A DNA stretch of 64,000 nucleotides from Sternotherus odoratus (GCA_032164245.1 JAVMKO010000003.1:95603890-95667889); one strand, 5' to 3'. Positions 22,271 to 36,215 are shown, counted from the first letter of the stretch. The notes: a model not told the origin generated them from the letters alone. Translations and numbers: made by a program.

Positions 22271-24790
22271 TATTCAGATACTATAGTCATGAATGCCATA
22301 ACAAAATCCATGAGGAAATGAATAATTCTGTCTTCAAAGCAAGGTTTGAATAGTGTGTAGTAAATATAGCATGGGGCCACAATTAAACAAGAAGTATAAA
22401 ACAAAATATTGAATAAGTGAGCACTGTCCATTCTGTGCACTAAATGAATCCAGGATGCTGTGAAAACAATAGAGTGTTTCACTTTGCAAACGTTAAGATC
22501 TTTTAAATGTGTGTATTTCCACGCATACACTTGAAACCGCAGGTTAATACACAAGTACATATTTAAACATCCATGGCCTTCCTCATCATTATTTGCATAT
22601 TATAATGAAATATCTTGTTCATAATATTTATGAAATATCGGTCTGATACTATAAAATTTTTGTGTTGTTTGGTCCTTTATATTAGTTGTAAACTTCCTTA
22701 GATGCTTAAATCATAAAGGTAAATATGAAAGACTGTCTTGGAAGGTCAGACCTCTGTGAATTAAGCATCGAATTACTAGAATTATTGCTAATGTTTTCAA
22801 AGCTGCATATGCATTTTAATTTTTGATCCCGTGCCCTCCAGCTTTGAATATGGTGTTTACAGTAGCCTTCTTTTTATGCATAAGAGGCGGGATTTCTTGA
22901 AAGATTTTTCTTTTCTTCAAATATTAATATAGCATTCTCCATTTGAAAATACTTTTAACGTCTTTTATATCCTGTTTATAGGCTAAAACCCAAAACTCAC
23001 AGTGGGAGTCAAATTCATCTGAGGCATTAGAAATCTATTAAATAGCTACACTGGGAATGAATTTAGGCTGAAGGTTTGAATACTACCTCTATTAACACCT
23101 CTTATATGTAACAAAAGGAGAAAAACTTGATCAGTTTCGACTGCAGCCTTCCAGCAAGAAACTCTTTACCTTTTTGCAGATCTCTTTGCCTTTAAAGTAC
23201 CTGACTTTAAAGGGGGTAGCTGAATATCTCTGTGTGGAGACTTAGTGGTCTTTGTGGAAGTACTTTGAACAGTGATAATAACAATGGTTTCTGGCAATTG
23301 CAAAATGGGATCTGACCAATTTTAGTAAAATAGTGACACTACTAGACCCACAGAGCTCACTTTTGAAAGAGTATTTCAGTTTGAACTGAGTGAAAGTGAT
23401 GTTTTAAGAAACAGTTTTGCACCTCTGTAAATGATAGACAGCTGCTAGACGAGGTAATGATCTGTCTTCATGTTTGATGCCTCCTTTTATCAGCCCAAGG
23501 CTTTTCACTGAGTCAGGTCTATTGATTAGCATTAGTCTACTTCCCAGGAAGCCTGCTTTACATTGAAATGTCACCGGCCTGGGATACTAAATGTATGCCA
23601 AGAAAGAGCTTGAACTCTGTCAAATGCTGCCTAGTAAATTATATGTTTGCTGAGTGTTTAGCAAGTGTAATAGCTTTGCAGCCCCAAAAATGTTGAGGTC
23701 ATTTTTATCTCTTTTGAACAAATATTGGGGGAGAAAATGATGGGGTCAAATGGAAGATATCCTACACTTTCCAGTGCTTTATGGAATACTAGCTAATGGA
23801 GTGAATGAGTGAACAGAATGTAATTCCAAGAAGTTTGAATGAGGTAAAATCTCCACTTCATATTAGCTGGAGTGTATTTATTCAAAATAGCAACAATTGG
23901 AATTTTTAAAATAGCAAGATACTACAACTACATCATTAACACAAACACAATTATATAACAAAACAGTGTTGTTTTGTGAAGAAACACAGGAAGATAGGAA
24001 TCTGTTGTCATGTGTGTTTTCCTTTTCTTAGCTAATGGGGGATGGGGGGAGAGTCCTGTAGTGGTTCGGGTGGGTCCAGGTGCAACCCTTTAAGTATAAA
24101 TGGTTATTTCTAAAGCAGATGCTTAAATATAATACTGCTCAGTAATTATGGTAATTGCATTGAGGGAGGTTAGCAAGAAGCTAATTGTAACCTTGGGGAT
24201 GAAGAAAACAAACTGGATATATAGAACAAGTTTTAAAACACCGTTTAGTTCAGATTTATTTTAACTTTACTTTTTTACCTCTATTAATGTAAATGTTTTT
24301 AAAATGTTTTCAATACAAAAAGAATTAAAGTTGTAAACAATCCAGTAAATGACAGCAAATGTTAAGCTGACGTTCCATCCTTCACTCCGTTGTGACTATT
24401 TCACCCCTTTCCACTCCCTAGCCTTCCGTATCACCCCACACTTGGTATTTCACTAGACTGGGTCAGTTGTTACTACCTCTGGAAGATAAATTGTGCCAGA
24501 GGTCTGTAATTGAATGGACAAACACCTAATACGCTTTCTGGTTGCTGTGGTGGCGTATTTCTACTATTGGATCTTCTCTTGTAAGCTCAGCCTCTATGTT
24601 GCTTTGCTGTGAAAAGATTCTCATGTTAGTGTGTCAAGACGTATAGTCAGTTATATTAATTTTGCAGGTTTGTAGAGTATTCTGTGATATCTCTTTTCTT
24701 CATGTTTACAATTTAAAAAAAGTTTCCAAAAAATGCATACTGAATTAAAAATATTTATAGTAAAGGGATTCTTTTAAATAAACTACTCTT
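22271..24790. other. AT-rich noncoding DNA, no gene seen
   Basis: Unique-looking sequence without open frames of note. No mobile element is recognised. Confidence 0.45.
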
Positions 24791-24846
24791 TTGTGTGTGT
24801 GCAACCTCTCTCTCTCTCTCTCTCTCTCTCAAGTGTGTGTGTGTTT
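24791..24846. repeat. (GT)n-(CT)n-(GT)n compound microsatellite
   Basis: A GT run, then about 12 CT units from 24806, then a second GT run. Confidence 0.95.
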
Positions 24847-25599
24847 GTATTTTTTAAAGCAGTGTACAAAAAAGCAATTTATTGCAGTCTAACATTATGG
24901 AAAAGCAGCTCCAGCACCAATGTGCAATTCTTGCCTGCAGAAAAAGCAACCCAATTTCAACAAGTAGAAGACTGTAAATAATAGAAGCTGTAATATCATT
25001 TAGCTCATAGAGATAACATCTCCAGCCCAAGAAAAGTCCTTCAGTATCTAGGGGAAGATATAATCAAATAGGGGTTTCTGCACAAAAGAACTATCTCATG
25101 AAGGTACTTGGAGAAGAGATCCGCACCTAGTTCTATATAATGCCAGGGAGAAATGAGCAGCAAACATTGAAATGTGTTAATCTACAGATTTAAAGTAGAA
25201 TAAGAGTGTGGGAAGGGTTGGCAAGCTGTATCTTGCAATTTTTTCTCATCCCTGGAGGCATGTGACTTGCTACATAACTAGTCACTAAGCCGCTTGGGTT
25301 CAGTGTTCTCCGGTGCCATGGAGGCTGTACAGATGAATCCCTAATACTAAGAGAACACCATCAGTATTATAAAAATTGCAAATCCGAGCTAAAAAAACCA
25401 CACTAGGATAGTAAATGTAACAAAAAAAGAGGTGCAATTAATGAGCCTTATAGACATACTGCAACATATATGACCATATCCACTTTCATCACCTGCAAAT
25501 TATTAACTGGAAAGAAGGGAAGGAGGGAGGCAGGGTTTGCTCATGGACCTCTTATTACCCTAAATGGTTGTTATTCTGGCCAGGATATTAAAAGGCCAT
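24847..25599. other. noncoding DNA, no gene seen
   Basis: Nothing recognisable. Confidence 0.4.
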
Positions 25600-25990
25600 A
25601 TGGTCCCATAACATTTTGCTAATACTCTTCCACATCGTGTTAAAAGCCTTTCTTTCTCACAATGCCAGTGTCTTTCCTGAATAAAATTAAAATTTAGTTT
25701 CTTGAAACAGAATGTTTTCAGCTTTCCTGGAAGCTGTGAGAATTGTGTTATGTTGATTTGATGTGACACATAGGAGGACATCTCTTGAAAGTGGTATTCA
25801 CGATTCAATAGGTGACATTTTTTTCTCTGAGCCGGTGCTGAATCAATGTCCCAGTGTGTTTTCGGGGGAGATTGTCCTCTTGGAGGTGCCATCTTTCAGA
25901 TGAAATGTAAAATGAGGTCCTATGTACTTGTGATCATGATAGTTTCATGGTAAATTAACGAAAGAGATAGGGTATTAGCCCAACATCCTG
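25600..25990 (+). repeat. possible ancient LINE/SINE tail
   Basis: The stretch GCCATCTTTCAGATGAAATG, GAGGTCCTATGTACTTGTGA and TAGGGTATTAGCCCAACATC has the block order of an old vertebrate non-LTR tail (a GATGAGAxGTxAAA / GGTCCT / GGTGTTAACCC pattern). Recall only, strongly diverged, and family uncertain. Confidence 0.35.
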
Positions 25991-26059
25991 ATTGAATGAT
26001 AAGTTGTGTGAAGAGAATTTAGGACACAGAGTTTGAGTTGGGCACAGTATTCTTCATTT

Positions 26060-26480
26060 CCTGTGCTAGCACATACTGTGTAGAGTGTTCTGGACTATTA
26101 AACTCTGGAGTTAGCCATCTTCATGAGGTCATGTACTGCTTGTGGAAATCAGGAGAGTTGGATTCTTTTCTTGACTCAACAGTTGACTTGCTGTGTGGCC
26201 TGTGCATGTCTGTGTCTTCATTTCCCTTTCTGTAGAAGACTTTGGAAAGAACCTTTGAGATTGTAGGATGAAGGTGTCTATCAAAGTGCAAAATAATAAT
26301 AATGATACCTATACAAAGTATAGGGCCTAATCTTGAAACTCCTTTCTCATTTACGGTTTCCCATGGAAGTCAAGGACTGTACAAACACACAAGAGTTTTC
26401 AGGACTGAAACTATAATCTGTGAAGTACTTTGGGATTCTCTGGACTAGGAAGTGCTATATAAATGTCCAATACTATTAAC
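26060..26480 (+). repeat. MIR-like SINE relic plus adjoining old repeat
   Basis: TTGACTTGCTGTGTGGCCTG, TCTTCATTTCCCTTTCTGTA and a terminal block TACTTTGGGATTCTCTGG ... GTGCTATATAAATG follow MIR order. Between them, 26320-26420 (GGGCCTAATCTTGAAACTCC, CCCATGGAAGTCAA) resembles a separate common amniote repeat. Confidence 0.5.
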
Positions 26481-29400
26481 TTAAGACATTCAAAACAAAT
26501 AATTCCTGATGTACAATATAAGTGTATGTTTTTAAGTATGACATAATACCCTCTAGGTGGTTTTTGGACACAATTTGCGTGAGACAACTGAACTATAGCC
26601 TTTCTTAAAGTGCAATAGGAATATATATATGTTTAAATGAAGCAAATTTACACAGCATCTGTTCAAAGGGGAAGGTCAGAAATATAGAACAATGAACAGT
26701 TTTGAATGGATGTGATAGCTGAAGGGTTCAGTGTTCTTATGGGCACATTGCAGCATTTCTTCTCATACTGGATCTTTCTCACAAAGGTCTACGCTTATTT
26801 GCAATGTGCAACACAATGCATGCACCACATATAAAGCAACAAGATCAGCCTACTAAAGTTTCCTTTGAAATGCAGTTTCCCCCTGCCCTGAAGAGGTTAT
26901 CAGAGCTGAATTTGGATCCTCAAAGATTCTTTTTTCTCTCACACACAACACTTGATGTCACTGGAACCTTTCCACAAATAGAGGAGGACTGGACTCAATT
27001 TCTGCTGCAGCCCCTCAGTGTTATTCTTGGAGGTGGCATGAGGCGCTCTTGCCCCTGCTAGGCTACAGTTGGAGGACTGAGCATGGATCCTCTTTCTCCT
27101 TGTGACGCCGTTACAGAAATGCATTTATAAGGTTGTAACTAATTTCTTTTTTTTTTTTAATCTATCACTGCTGAAACTTCACTGCATTTAGTAAAGAAAA
27201 ATTAAGCATTAAAAGCAAAGTGAACTGTGGTGAGTTAAATAATCTGCGCATGAGCTCTGGTTTCACAGTAATGTAGGATTTTTCAGTCATAATTCACAGG
27301 TAACTTCCGAAAAGATGTCATAATAAAATCTAACTGTTCTGATTTTTGGCAGCTCTGATTAGAGGGGAAATTGGGAAGGGTGGAACAGGAGATAAATTGT
27401 GCATTAGCCTGAAGTGAAATATAAGGGCTAGATGAGTGGATCTCCTTAAAATGTCCAATACCCACTCCAAAATTTAAATTGTTTGCATTGGCTAGAACAC
27501 AGAGGGAAAATGAATGAGCATGCAGAGTCAAACCATGTCTTTTTTCCTCTTCCACACATACACACCTATGCATTGTATTTTATTACCTCAGTCACAATAT
27601 TTGTTTGATGATTGAAAGTGATGAATAAAGACAAGGCTGCTCTTCCCTGATCAATGTAGACTCCTAAACTGCTGTCTAATTCTGAACAACATGCATTCAG
27701 TATCACCCTCTTGTCTGTGAGAATAACCATGCATTTCAGATGCAGCCAGGCTTCCCGTCAGTTTAGTCAAAGCAGCTTGTGCAAATTTATCTAAACCAAG
27801 CGTGTGTATAAGCGTGTGCATGTGTGAAAATGAAAAATCTTTTCTCTGAACAGCTAATCCTCAGTGGTGGGAGACTGAGCACGGTTTCTTTTGTTTTTTC
27901 TATGAAAAATAATCAGTACTGTTTTCCCATAGGCCATGAGGAAAAAAGTAACCATTCATATTCCTTCCCTCACATCCCCCCCCCTATATTTAAAAAAAAT
28001 AATTTTAATATTTTGTCTGTTCAGGAAATGTATAGGTTAAGATCTGTAATATCCCACTGCATCTGTGCACACAGACAAACACACCCACAACTGAGAGCGA
28101 GCAAGTTAGCTGTTAATTGTTCTCTGGTTTTTCCGCAGCCTGAAGAAGGCCCAAAGGCTAAAATGCTATTTATGATCTGACGTTCTCTTTATATGTATTT
28201 CTATAAGCCTGCCTTTACACTCCTTTCATTTTCTTGTCTATATGCTGATGCAGCACAACTATATTAATTTGGTTGGTTGGGGGCCTTTTGTTGGATGTGG
28301 GAGGAGAGGTAACAGTTTTTCTTCTTAGAATGTTTTAAATGACAGTGAAAATTATCCTATTGTGGAGCAAAATTTCTTATACAAAAAGATCATGATTCAG
28401 GACAGTTGCACTTTCCTCTGTGATTTTAGGGAATGGTGGCAGAGAAACCACAATAATTGATTTTGTTGTTACTTTAAGCTAAAAAATGAGTGATCAGGGA
28501 AGTTTTCAGACATATGATGGATAGAAGATTAAAGTATTTTGGGGACACTGTTAATTAGGACTTTGGGGGGAAGGAAGCATTGATGTATGAAATTCAGAAG
28601 AAAATTTCTGCTAGCATGTATTTTTTTTATTTATTGTATGTATTTAGCACCAAGATACTATGGTGATATTATAAATTACACAGAGAGACAGAATTATCCA
28701 ATAATTTGCAATAGCTGGGTGACTGCTGTCTCCAATTTTCTTGCCAGCTGGGTCTTCTTGTGTAAAATATCTACACTATGCAAACAGGTTCCTGCTCAAG
28801 GGAACCTAAGTGAACTGTCCATATTCTCAAATTATAACACTTTCTGCTTTGCTACATACTCACTCTACAGAGTATGAGACATTCTGAAAGGCAGACCTCT
28901 CTATTTAGCTGTTTTTTAATATATACTGCAAGTTTTAACCTTGTTCCTTTAAGAGGAGCAGAGGGCCTATTGTTAGATAGAAAAAATGTCCAGAAATGCA
29001 TATTTTGTATTTTTGTCTTAAATGATCAGGCATACAACTTTTAGCCTATTTCTGCTTATTGGAAGTACTTTTTCTCCCAATTGCTATTGATTAGGATGTG
29101 AAGGCGATGTTTTTCTTTATTTTCCTTCTTTCCTCATATTAATGAAGTATCTGATTAGGTGCTGCCTGCTTGTAGTGTGAGTGCACCAGCTCTAATATAT
29201 GTGTTAAATGAAAATTGAGATGCTGTTGGTTTGAAGCAGGTCGGATCAGTGTTTCATCTGCAAAACTATAGATCTCTTTCTTCCCTTGTTTTCCATTTTC
29301 CTTTTCTCTTGAAGCCTAAGGTTCAAGCTGAAGGGTAAAGATGGCATCTTCTGTGGGCCTGGCCTGCTGGACCGCCTTTGAAAATGTCAGCCTACAGGCA

Positions 29401-32039
29401 GGGGTGCATGCGTGGGTAGAGAATTGAGGAGAACAGGTTGAATTCAGCTTTGTCACATTTTATAAAACTGTATTTCATAAATTTAATATATACCAAAAGT
29501 ATAGTCGCAATTAAAGTCTTGAAGGATTTAATGACATCTCATGTATTGGTTTATGACTTGCTTTAAAAATCCACATAACTTTAAGCATAACAACTTTGCT
29601 TTCCTGAATAGTCTTTAAAAATTGCTTTTCATAACTCTAAAATATGTTGGACATATCTTATATAAGGAATAGACTAATTACAATTGTGTCTTCATGTATT
29701 TTTGCAACAGGAATTGTTTTTACAAACATTTAGGTTAAGACAGGGATGAGTACATTTTGCCAAACTGAGAACTGTGTTGGCTGTTTATCACCATCTCAAT
29801 GTGTGCATCAAGTTTTTATAAAATGGAACAAATTGGTGAAGCCATCCTCATCTTTAAGACGTGGAGATGGAGCATTGTCTACTGGTCGCAATTCATTGTA
29901 GAACTTCATGTGCCTCATTCTCGCCATTTGAGGTTTTGCACCCATAGCACAGTGGTCCGGGTGTTTTTTGCAGCGCAGTAACTTAGATGACCATAGTTGT
30001 TTACTGAATGGCTGAAATATATAGAACAGCAATTCAATGTTAGTTCCATAGAAGAGGGGTTTTGTACATCCAATTAATCAAGGGGTAGATGTAGGAACAA
30101 GAAATTTTCATTTGAATGAAGAGAAGCCATATTAATTAGCTATTATAGTCAGAATATAAACAGTCATTATGACGTGTGTTCATTACAAAACCTGGTGTCA
30201 AAAGACGTGTGTTGGTCAGACCCATTTTGAAAATACACAAATTACAGTACCTTATGGGACAGAGATAATTTTCCACTGAAGGATACAGTATTCAGGATCC
30301 AGAAGCAGGGCAATTAAGTATCTCCTATAATAAGGTCTCTTTTTCCCTCTTCCCCTCTCTTCTTCCCTGCTACCCTCCAACCAACTGCTTTAAATAGCAG
30401 TGTCTGTCAAAGCATTGCACCAAAAAGTGTAAGAAATATACCCACCCAGTCTGAATGGGCATGGAAACAGCAGCCTGATAGTCCTGGGTTACCAAACTTG
30501 GACTAACAGTTTCCAGAGGAGAGCTGACCTGCATGTGGCTCCTACGTCAAAGAGCTTGTTGAATAGAACTCGTGTTAACCAGGGAAGTCTAGCTGTACAG
30601 TCCAATTGTTACTTTACACCTTTGTAATTAGGATTAGTTTAAACCCATTGTCTTAATTCTTAGCAAGCGTCCTAAAATGAAACAGATCTCAGACAGCTAA
30701 GGAAACCCTTTTGTCCTGTCCGTTTTACATTGAGCTGCTAGGTTACGTCACTATTACAGCTCCCCTTGATTAAAAAAAGTTTTACAATATATTTTTGTTT
30801 GCAAAAGATTGTGTTTGGGGATGGAGGAAGGCAATAACAACCTTTCTTAACTTCTAATAGCTATTTCACCATTGATATCATGAACTCTTTCAAAGGGTAG
30901 GATTGAGAAACCCATTCATTTTTCTCTCTCATAATTCTGAGATTGCCAGAAAACAATTTTTTTTTTGGAATGGGAATAAAATGTTGTCAGCCATTCAGAA
31001 GTTTTGGTGATATACTACCTTAAAAGGAGACTTACATCTCTTACAAATAATGTTCAGTAGAAATCTTGGAAATCTGATGGTTTAAGATGAGATTTTTGTA
31101 TGTCATGGACTAAACTAGCTAAATACTTGAGTGTCTCTGAATGCATGGTACAGCTGCTCTGAATAGACCAGCCACCATAATATTGTGACAAATGCTCCCT
31201 CCTAGGCTAACAGCAGTAGATTTTCCTTTTACCCCTGTGCCTTTGAAAGGAAAGAAGTATGGTATTTAAAGTGCTATGGTTTGCAGCCTTTAATATACTG
31301 GATTTTAAATTTGGATAAGGTTGTTTTGCTTACTGTAAAATGTTTGACTCATGCCATTGATTCTGGTACTATTTGAATTGTTTAGCTACAGGTGCTCTGG
31401 CGCAACAATTCAGGCACGTCTTTACACTAAATACTGTAATTACACAAAATGTGCTTGTGATATTGCATTATATATGCAATAAATATTCTTAAACAATTTT
31501 TAAATGAGAGCTAAATAGAACAATGCACAGTGACATAGGAACAGGATTGAGTGTATTCTTCAGTTTTGTATCTGCAAAACATGCTGCAGAATTCACTTCT
31601 TGCTTCTTAATTATACTTCAGTCTCAGCTTTGATTTAAAAAAAAATGTTTCTGGCCATTATGGCAACAGCAATAACCTTGATAACCTGAACCAAGTGTAA
31701 ACAATGCAGTGATGCCTGCCAATGTATTCAGCTGTCTAACAGTTGAGAACTGTCCTATTCATCTCAGTCAGGGTCTTCTGATTTCTTCAATTCCATGGCT
31801 GTAAAGTTTAATATTTTCCAAGTTTCCACAGAATTTACTATTTGCCGTAACCAAACATTTTGTTTTACATCTCCCTGCCCTTCAAAGACCTGCTTACCAC
31901 TGCTACTTTTTCTTCAATATTCCCTACAAGGGGGTGTTAATTAGATTAGAGTGCATGGAACCACAGAGCAAGGTACTAGGGAAGTTGCAGTCATGAGGGA
32001 GTATAGCTAGTGAGCTGAGCTAGCTGAAGAACAGCAACT
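26481..32039. other. 5.5 kb of AT-rich noncoding DNA
   Basis: I find no supported gene, RNA or complete transposon here. The longest frames (118 codons at 27824-28180, 96 codons at 27283-27573 and 28587-28877) have no recognisable domain. Absence of dateable repeats over this length makes it a reasonable place to look for conserved noncoding elements by alignment. Confidence 0.45.
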
Positions 32040-32099
32040 TCAGTATCAGGCAAATTGGTTGAAACTGTAGTAAAGAACTGATTGATCAGAAATAGGTAT

Positions 32100-33000
32100 A
32101 CAGAGTTTGGGGAAGAGTCACAGTGGCTTTTGTAAAGGAAATCATTCCTCACCAATCTACTGGAATTCTTTGGGGGACGTCAACCAATGTGGACACGGGC
32201 AATCCAGTGGATATAGTGTACTTGGACTTTCAGAAAGTCTTCGACAAGGTCCCTCACCAAAGGCAGTCATGGGATAAGAGGGAAGGTCCTCTCATGGATC
32301 AGTAACTGGTTAAAAGACAGGAAACAAAGGGTAGGAATAAATGGTCACTTTTCATAGTGGACAGAGGTAAACAGTGGTGTCCCTCAAGGGACCAGTGCTG
32401 TTCAATGTATTCCTAAATGATCTGGAAAAAGGGGTAAACAATGATGTGGCAAAATTTGCATATGGTAATAAATTACTCAAGATACTTAAGTCCAAAGCAG
32501 AATGAGAAAAGGTGCAAAGGGATCTCATTAAACTGGGTGAGTGGACAACAAAATGGCAGATGAAATTCAATGTTAATAAATGCATAGTAATGCATATTGG
32601 AAAATGTAATCCCAACTATACATACACAATAATGGGTTTTAAGTTAGCTATTACCATTCAAGAAAGAGATCTTGGAGTCATAGTGGATAGTTCTTTGAAA
32701 ACATCCACTTAATGTGCAGCAGCAGTCAAAAAAAGCAAATAGAATGTTAGGAACCATTTGGAAAGGGATCAGTAATAAAACAGTAAATATCATAATTCAG
32801 CTATATAAATCCATGGTATGCTCACACCTTGAATACTGTGGTTCTGGTCACTCCATCATATTAGAAATGGAATAGGAACAGAGAAGAGCAATACAAATGA
32901 TTAAGGGTATGGAACAGCATCAGTAGGAGGAGGTATTTAAAAGATTGTTCCACTTGGAAAAGAGATGATTATAGAGGGACATGATAGTGGTCTAAAAATT
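32100..33000 (+). pseudogene. CR1 ORF2 reverse-transcriptase remnant
   Basis: The translated pieces contain the RT block DFQKVFDKVPHQR (family form: DFSKAFDxVPH) near 32225-32263 and the thumb-side block KWQMKFNVNKCIVMHIG near 32554. The catalytic box, normally FADD or YADD, reads FAYG at 32455-32466, so the two aspartates are gone. That block lies in a different frame from the first, proving frameshifts. Relative to the CR1 sequence I recall, about 20 bp is missing after 32260. The copy cannot encode an active enzyme. Confidence 0.88.
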
Positions 33001-33129
33001 ATGAATGGTGTTGACAAAGTGAACAAGGAAGTATTTGGGTTGATTCCCTTCACATAATACAAGAGCCAGGGGTCACCTAATGAAATTAGTAGGTAGCAAG
33101 TTGAAAACAAACAAAAGGAACTACTCCTT

Positions 33130-33195
33130 CACGCAATGCAAAGTCAACTTGTAGAACTCCGTCACACAACGCAAAGTCAACTTGTAGAACTCAAT
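33130..33195 (+). repeat. 33-bp tandem duplication within the CR1 tail
   Basis: Two adjacent 33-bp units (33130-33162 and 33163-33195) share GCAAAGTCAACTTGTAGAAC. The standard CR1 tail has this segment once. Confidence 0.85.
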
Positions 33196-33495
33196 ACCAG
33201 GGAATATTGTGAAGGCTAAAAGTATAACCGGGTTCAAAAAAAAATTAGATAAGTTCATGGAGGATAGGGCCATCAGTGACTATTAGTCAAGATGGTGGGG
33301 CACTCAACCCCATGCTCTGAATGTCTTTAAGCCTCTGACTGGCAGATGCTGGGATTGGACAACATGGGATTGATACTTGTCCTGTTTTGTTCATTCCCTT
33401 TGAAGCATCTGGCATTGGCCACTGTTGGAAGACAAGCTACTGGGATAGATGGACCATGGATATGACCCAATATGACCATTCTTATGTTCTTAGCA

Positions 33496-36207
33496 TAATA
33501 GGCCAAGCTCAGGGAGTAGAGTCACACAGCCTAAAAAGTATAGTGGAAAAATCCATTCTCCAAAAATGTTGAGTCAAAAATCATAATTGAAGAGTTTTGT
33601 GCTTTGACCATTTTCAGTTATAAACCATAGTGTGTGAGAGGGTGGAGTAATAATGAAAGATATTCCATTGTAATAGAATATATTAACATTGCTACAGAAT
33701 TTAAGGGTTCTTGATGTAGAAATTGATCCGATTGTGCAGTGGTGCACAGAGCCCTACTTATAAATGACTTGATCCACTAGTAGAAAATGATAATTTGGGG
33801 AAGTTTTTTGAGCCACTAAGCTGCAAGTTTTCTGATTTTCCCTGGCTCTATTCTGTGTTTGCAGCTTCTGTACTGTATTGGAAAATCCCCATTTTTGAGG
33901 ACTGTGCCCACTGGAACAAACACAGCTTTCTCAGATGTTTTTGAATTCTCATTCTTTGACTGGCCCGGTTAGTACTATTTTCAGGGTTACAAATGGTAGG
34001 AATAAATGGTCACTAATTGTCAGCCAATTTAGGTAATCAGTTTCAGAGGAAATCAAATCTCTTCTCTGTCCACACCTAGAGGTTTCCAAAAGTTATGGGG
34101 ATTTTTCTCGCATACAATAAGTTTTTCAAGTGAAACATTTTAAACAGAGGTTCTTTCTTCCCAACACTTGTGATGGTACTAGTGCAAATTAAAGATCCCA
34201 AGGCACTTCTTGAATAAAGTAGTGGATTGTCTTGGCTACCATTACCCATCGGGCTACCATTACCCATCTCATTATTAAATTGTCCAAGGCTGCAAGAGTA
34301 GAGTTTTGAGATATTTTTTATATACAACATATATATTCTGTTGTTGTTTCTTTTGTAACTCATGCTTATTTTGTTGGTTGTCTGTCTTCCTCTCTGATAA
34401 CTTGAACACATAGGGGTTTATAGGTTTGCTGCAGCCCTGGAGTTAACAAAACTAGGTTTTTTCACCCAGGTGGTAGAGACTTGTGGACACAGAGGTCCCA
34501 AGTTTGGTCCCTGCTGCTGACCTCCCTTCCAGAGATGTTTACATTTCATAAAAGTTTCAAACTTCTTGCACAGGGAAGCCAAGAGTCTCCTTTCCTTTTC
34601 AAATAATGTTCTCCAATCTATTAGGAACCACCATATCTGTCAGACTGTTTCCTTTCATCATGGGTTCCACCTAGGGGACTGCATTACCTTGATTTGTCTC
34701 CTGCATAAACCTGTCAATTAGTACATTGATGATATTGACACTGCCATTCTGCTAATGACAGTTTCACTCAGTGGTGGAAGGAGGAGGATGGATGGCAGTG
34801 CTCATCTAATCATAGTGAGCGTTTGTCAAGGTGGCAGTTTCTCCAGGCTAGCTTCTTTAACGTGTTCCACTAATTCTTTTTCATAAGCTTTGATCCACTA
34901 GGCTTAATGTGCCAAATATACCATGTTTTCCCCCTCCCATTGTTACTCCCTTAAAATATAGAGAGCTGTGAAAGATTTCTGTGAAGCTGTACAGTCTCTC
35001 TCAAAATTTGTTCTCTTCAGTGTAGCATATTCCAGGGTGCTGAGGAGAATGTGTTAAACTTTATCATTAGATTTTGGAAGACATGCTGGCAAGAGCCTGG
35101 TTACAGTATAGGGAAATTTTGTGCCCTTCTAGGTGTTTGGAAAGTTGATTTTCAAGGAAGTGACACTGAAAAGCTTATATTTTCCCTTTTTGCTTTATGT
35201 GCGCAATAGTGGTCCAGAAGGTAGCAGAAGAAGCATCATGCACATGAAGAACATGGGTTGTCATGCAAACAGGCACATGAATTATCTGATATTATTTCTA
35301 TGCAATTTATTGGACTTGAAAGAGTTAAGTACACATTGTACACATATGTTTTATACAGAAGCTGTATATATATTTTTTACATGTGTTGCTTTTTCAGCTA
35401 TAGTTTGTGTGGAAAATATTTTCTCCCATTATAGTTAAAGCCACATCTGCTGCTCAGAGTCATTATACCCAAATGTATACTCATTATGTTAAATTATATA
35501 CATAGTGATAAAGTGCAGGTGACATTCTTCTACACACTTAAAAATAGTGACCATTTATTTTTCTTCATACCATCGAAAGGCTCCTTGGGTTTTGTTCTCT
35601 CTCCCTTGACTACTAATAGGGCTCCTTGCTTTTTTTTTAGGTTTCACCATTGACTGCTCAATTGTGGTAAGCATACAGAGTCTGGAGTAGGGTGTGGGAT
35701 GAATGCTCACCACTCCCATGGAAGTCTCTGGTGTTATTGTACGATAGGGCCAATACAATGAGCGAACTTCTGTGCTGTTACTTGTATTCAGGTGTGTTCT
35801 TATCAAGTTAACTAACACAAGTTCAGAGCCTAGTGAAGCAAAGGCAAGTTGTAGTTTTCACACAAGTTAGTGGGTCAAGACAAATCCTATGCTCCTTCAT
35901 CGTCTTAACTCAACGTGTTATCTCATGTAAAAATTACAGATTGCCTTGTCTTCAATAAGATTTTACCTGGCAACCTTGGTGGCCACTAAGTGATGGCAGC
36001 CTGCCCTGTATGCTGCAGTACTTCCCAGAATCTCCTCAGCAGTTAGTATGCCTCTCCTCCCACTAGCCTTGCTGGAGGATTTTTTTATAACTCCAGCTCC
36101 TGAGTCATGTGATTAAAAGAGACTCTCTTTTCATTTAAAAGTACCTTTATAGTCCTGATGGTTGTATGTGTATGTGGGGCGAGAGGAGAGAATGTGACTA
36201 GAGTATA
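33496..36207. other. noncoding DNA with small duplications
   Basis: No gene is recognised. GGTAGGAATAAATGGTCACT at 33995-34014 duplicates 20 bp of the CR1 element (32331-32350). A 17-bp unit GGCTACCATTACCCATC is repeated with a 1-bp spacer at 34234-34250 and 34252-34268. Frames of 87-111 codons have no known domain. Confidence 0.5.
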
Positions 36208-36215
36208 CTCTAAAG

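Larger units (their letters stand above)
32040..33495 (+). mobile_element. 5'-truncated CR1 LINE, plus strand
   Basis: The sequence follows the CR1 consensus in order. It runs from the palm of the reverse transcriptase (CCAGTGGATATAGTGTACTT, coding IVYLDFQKVFDKVPHQ), through the region after the catalytic site (GGATCTCATTAAACTGGGTG, AAATGGCAGATGAAATTCAA), to the 3' UTR ending GACCATTCTTATGTTCTTA near 33495. The first ~2 kb or more of a full element is missing, as is usual for CR1. There are many indels and a 33-bp tandem duplication in the tail. Confidence 0.93.

Noticed and set aside
24791..24846. Regular short repeats considered as a CRISPR-like array
   Set aside because: Plain dinucleotide microsatellite without spacers, in vertebrate DNA.
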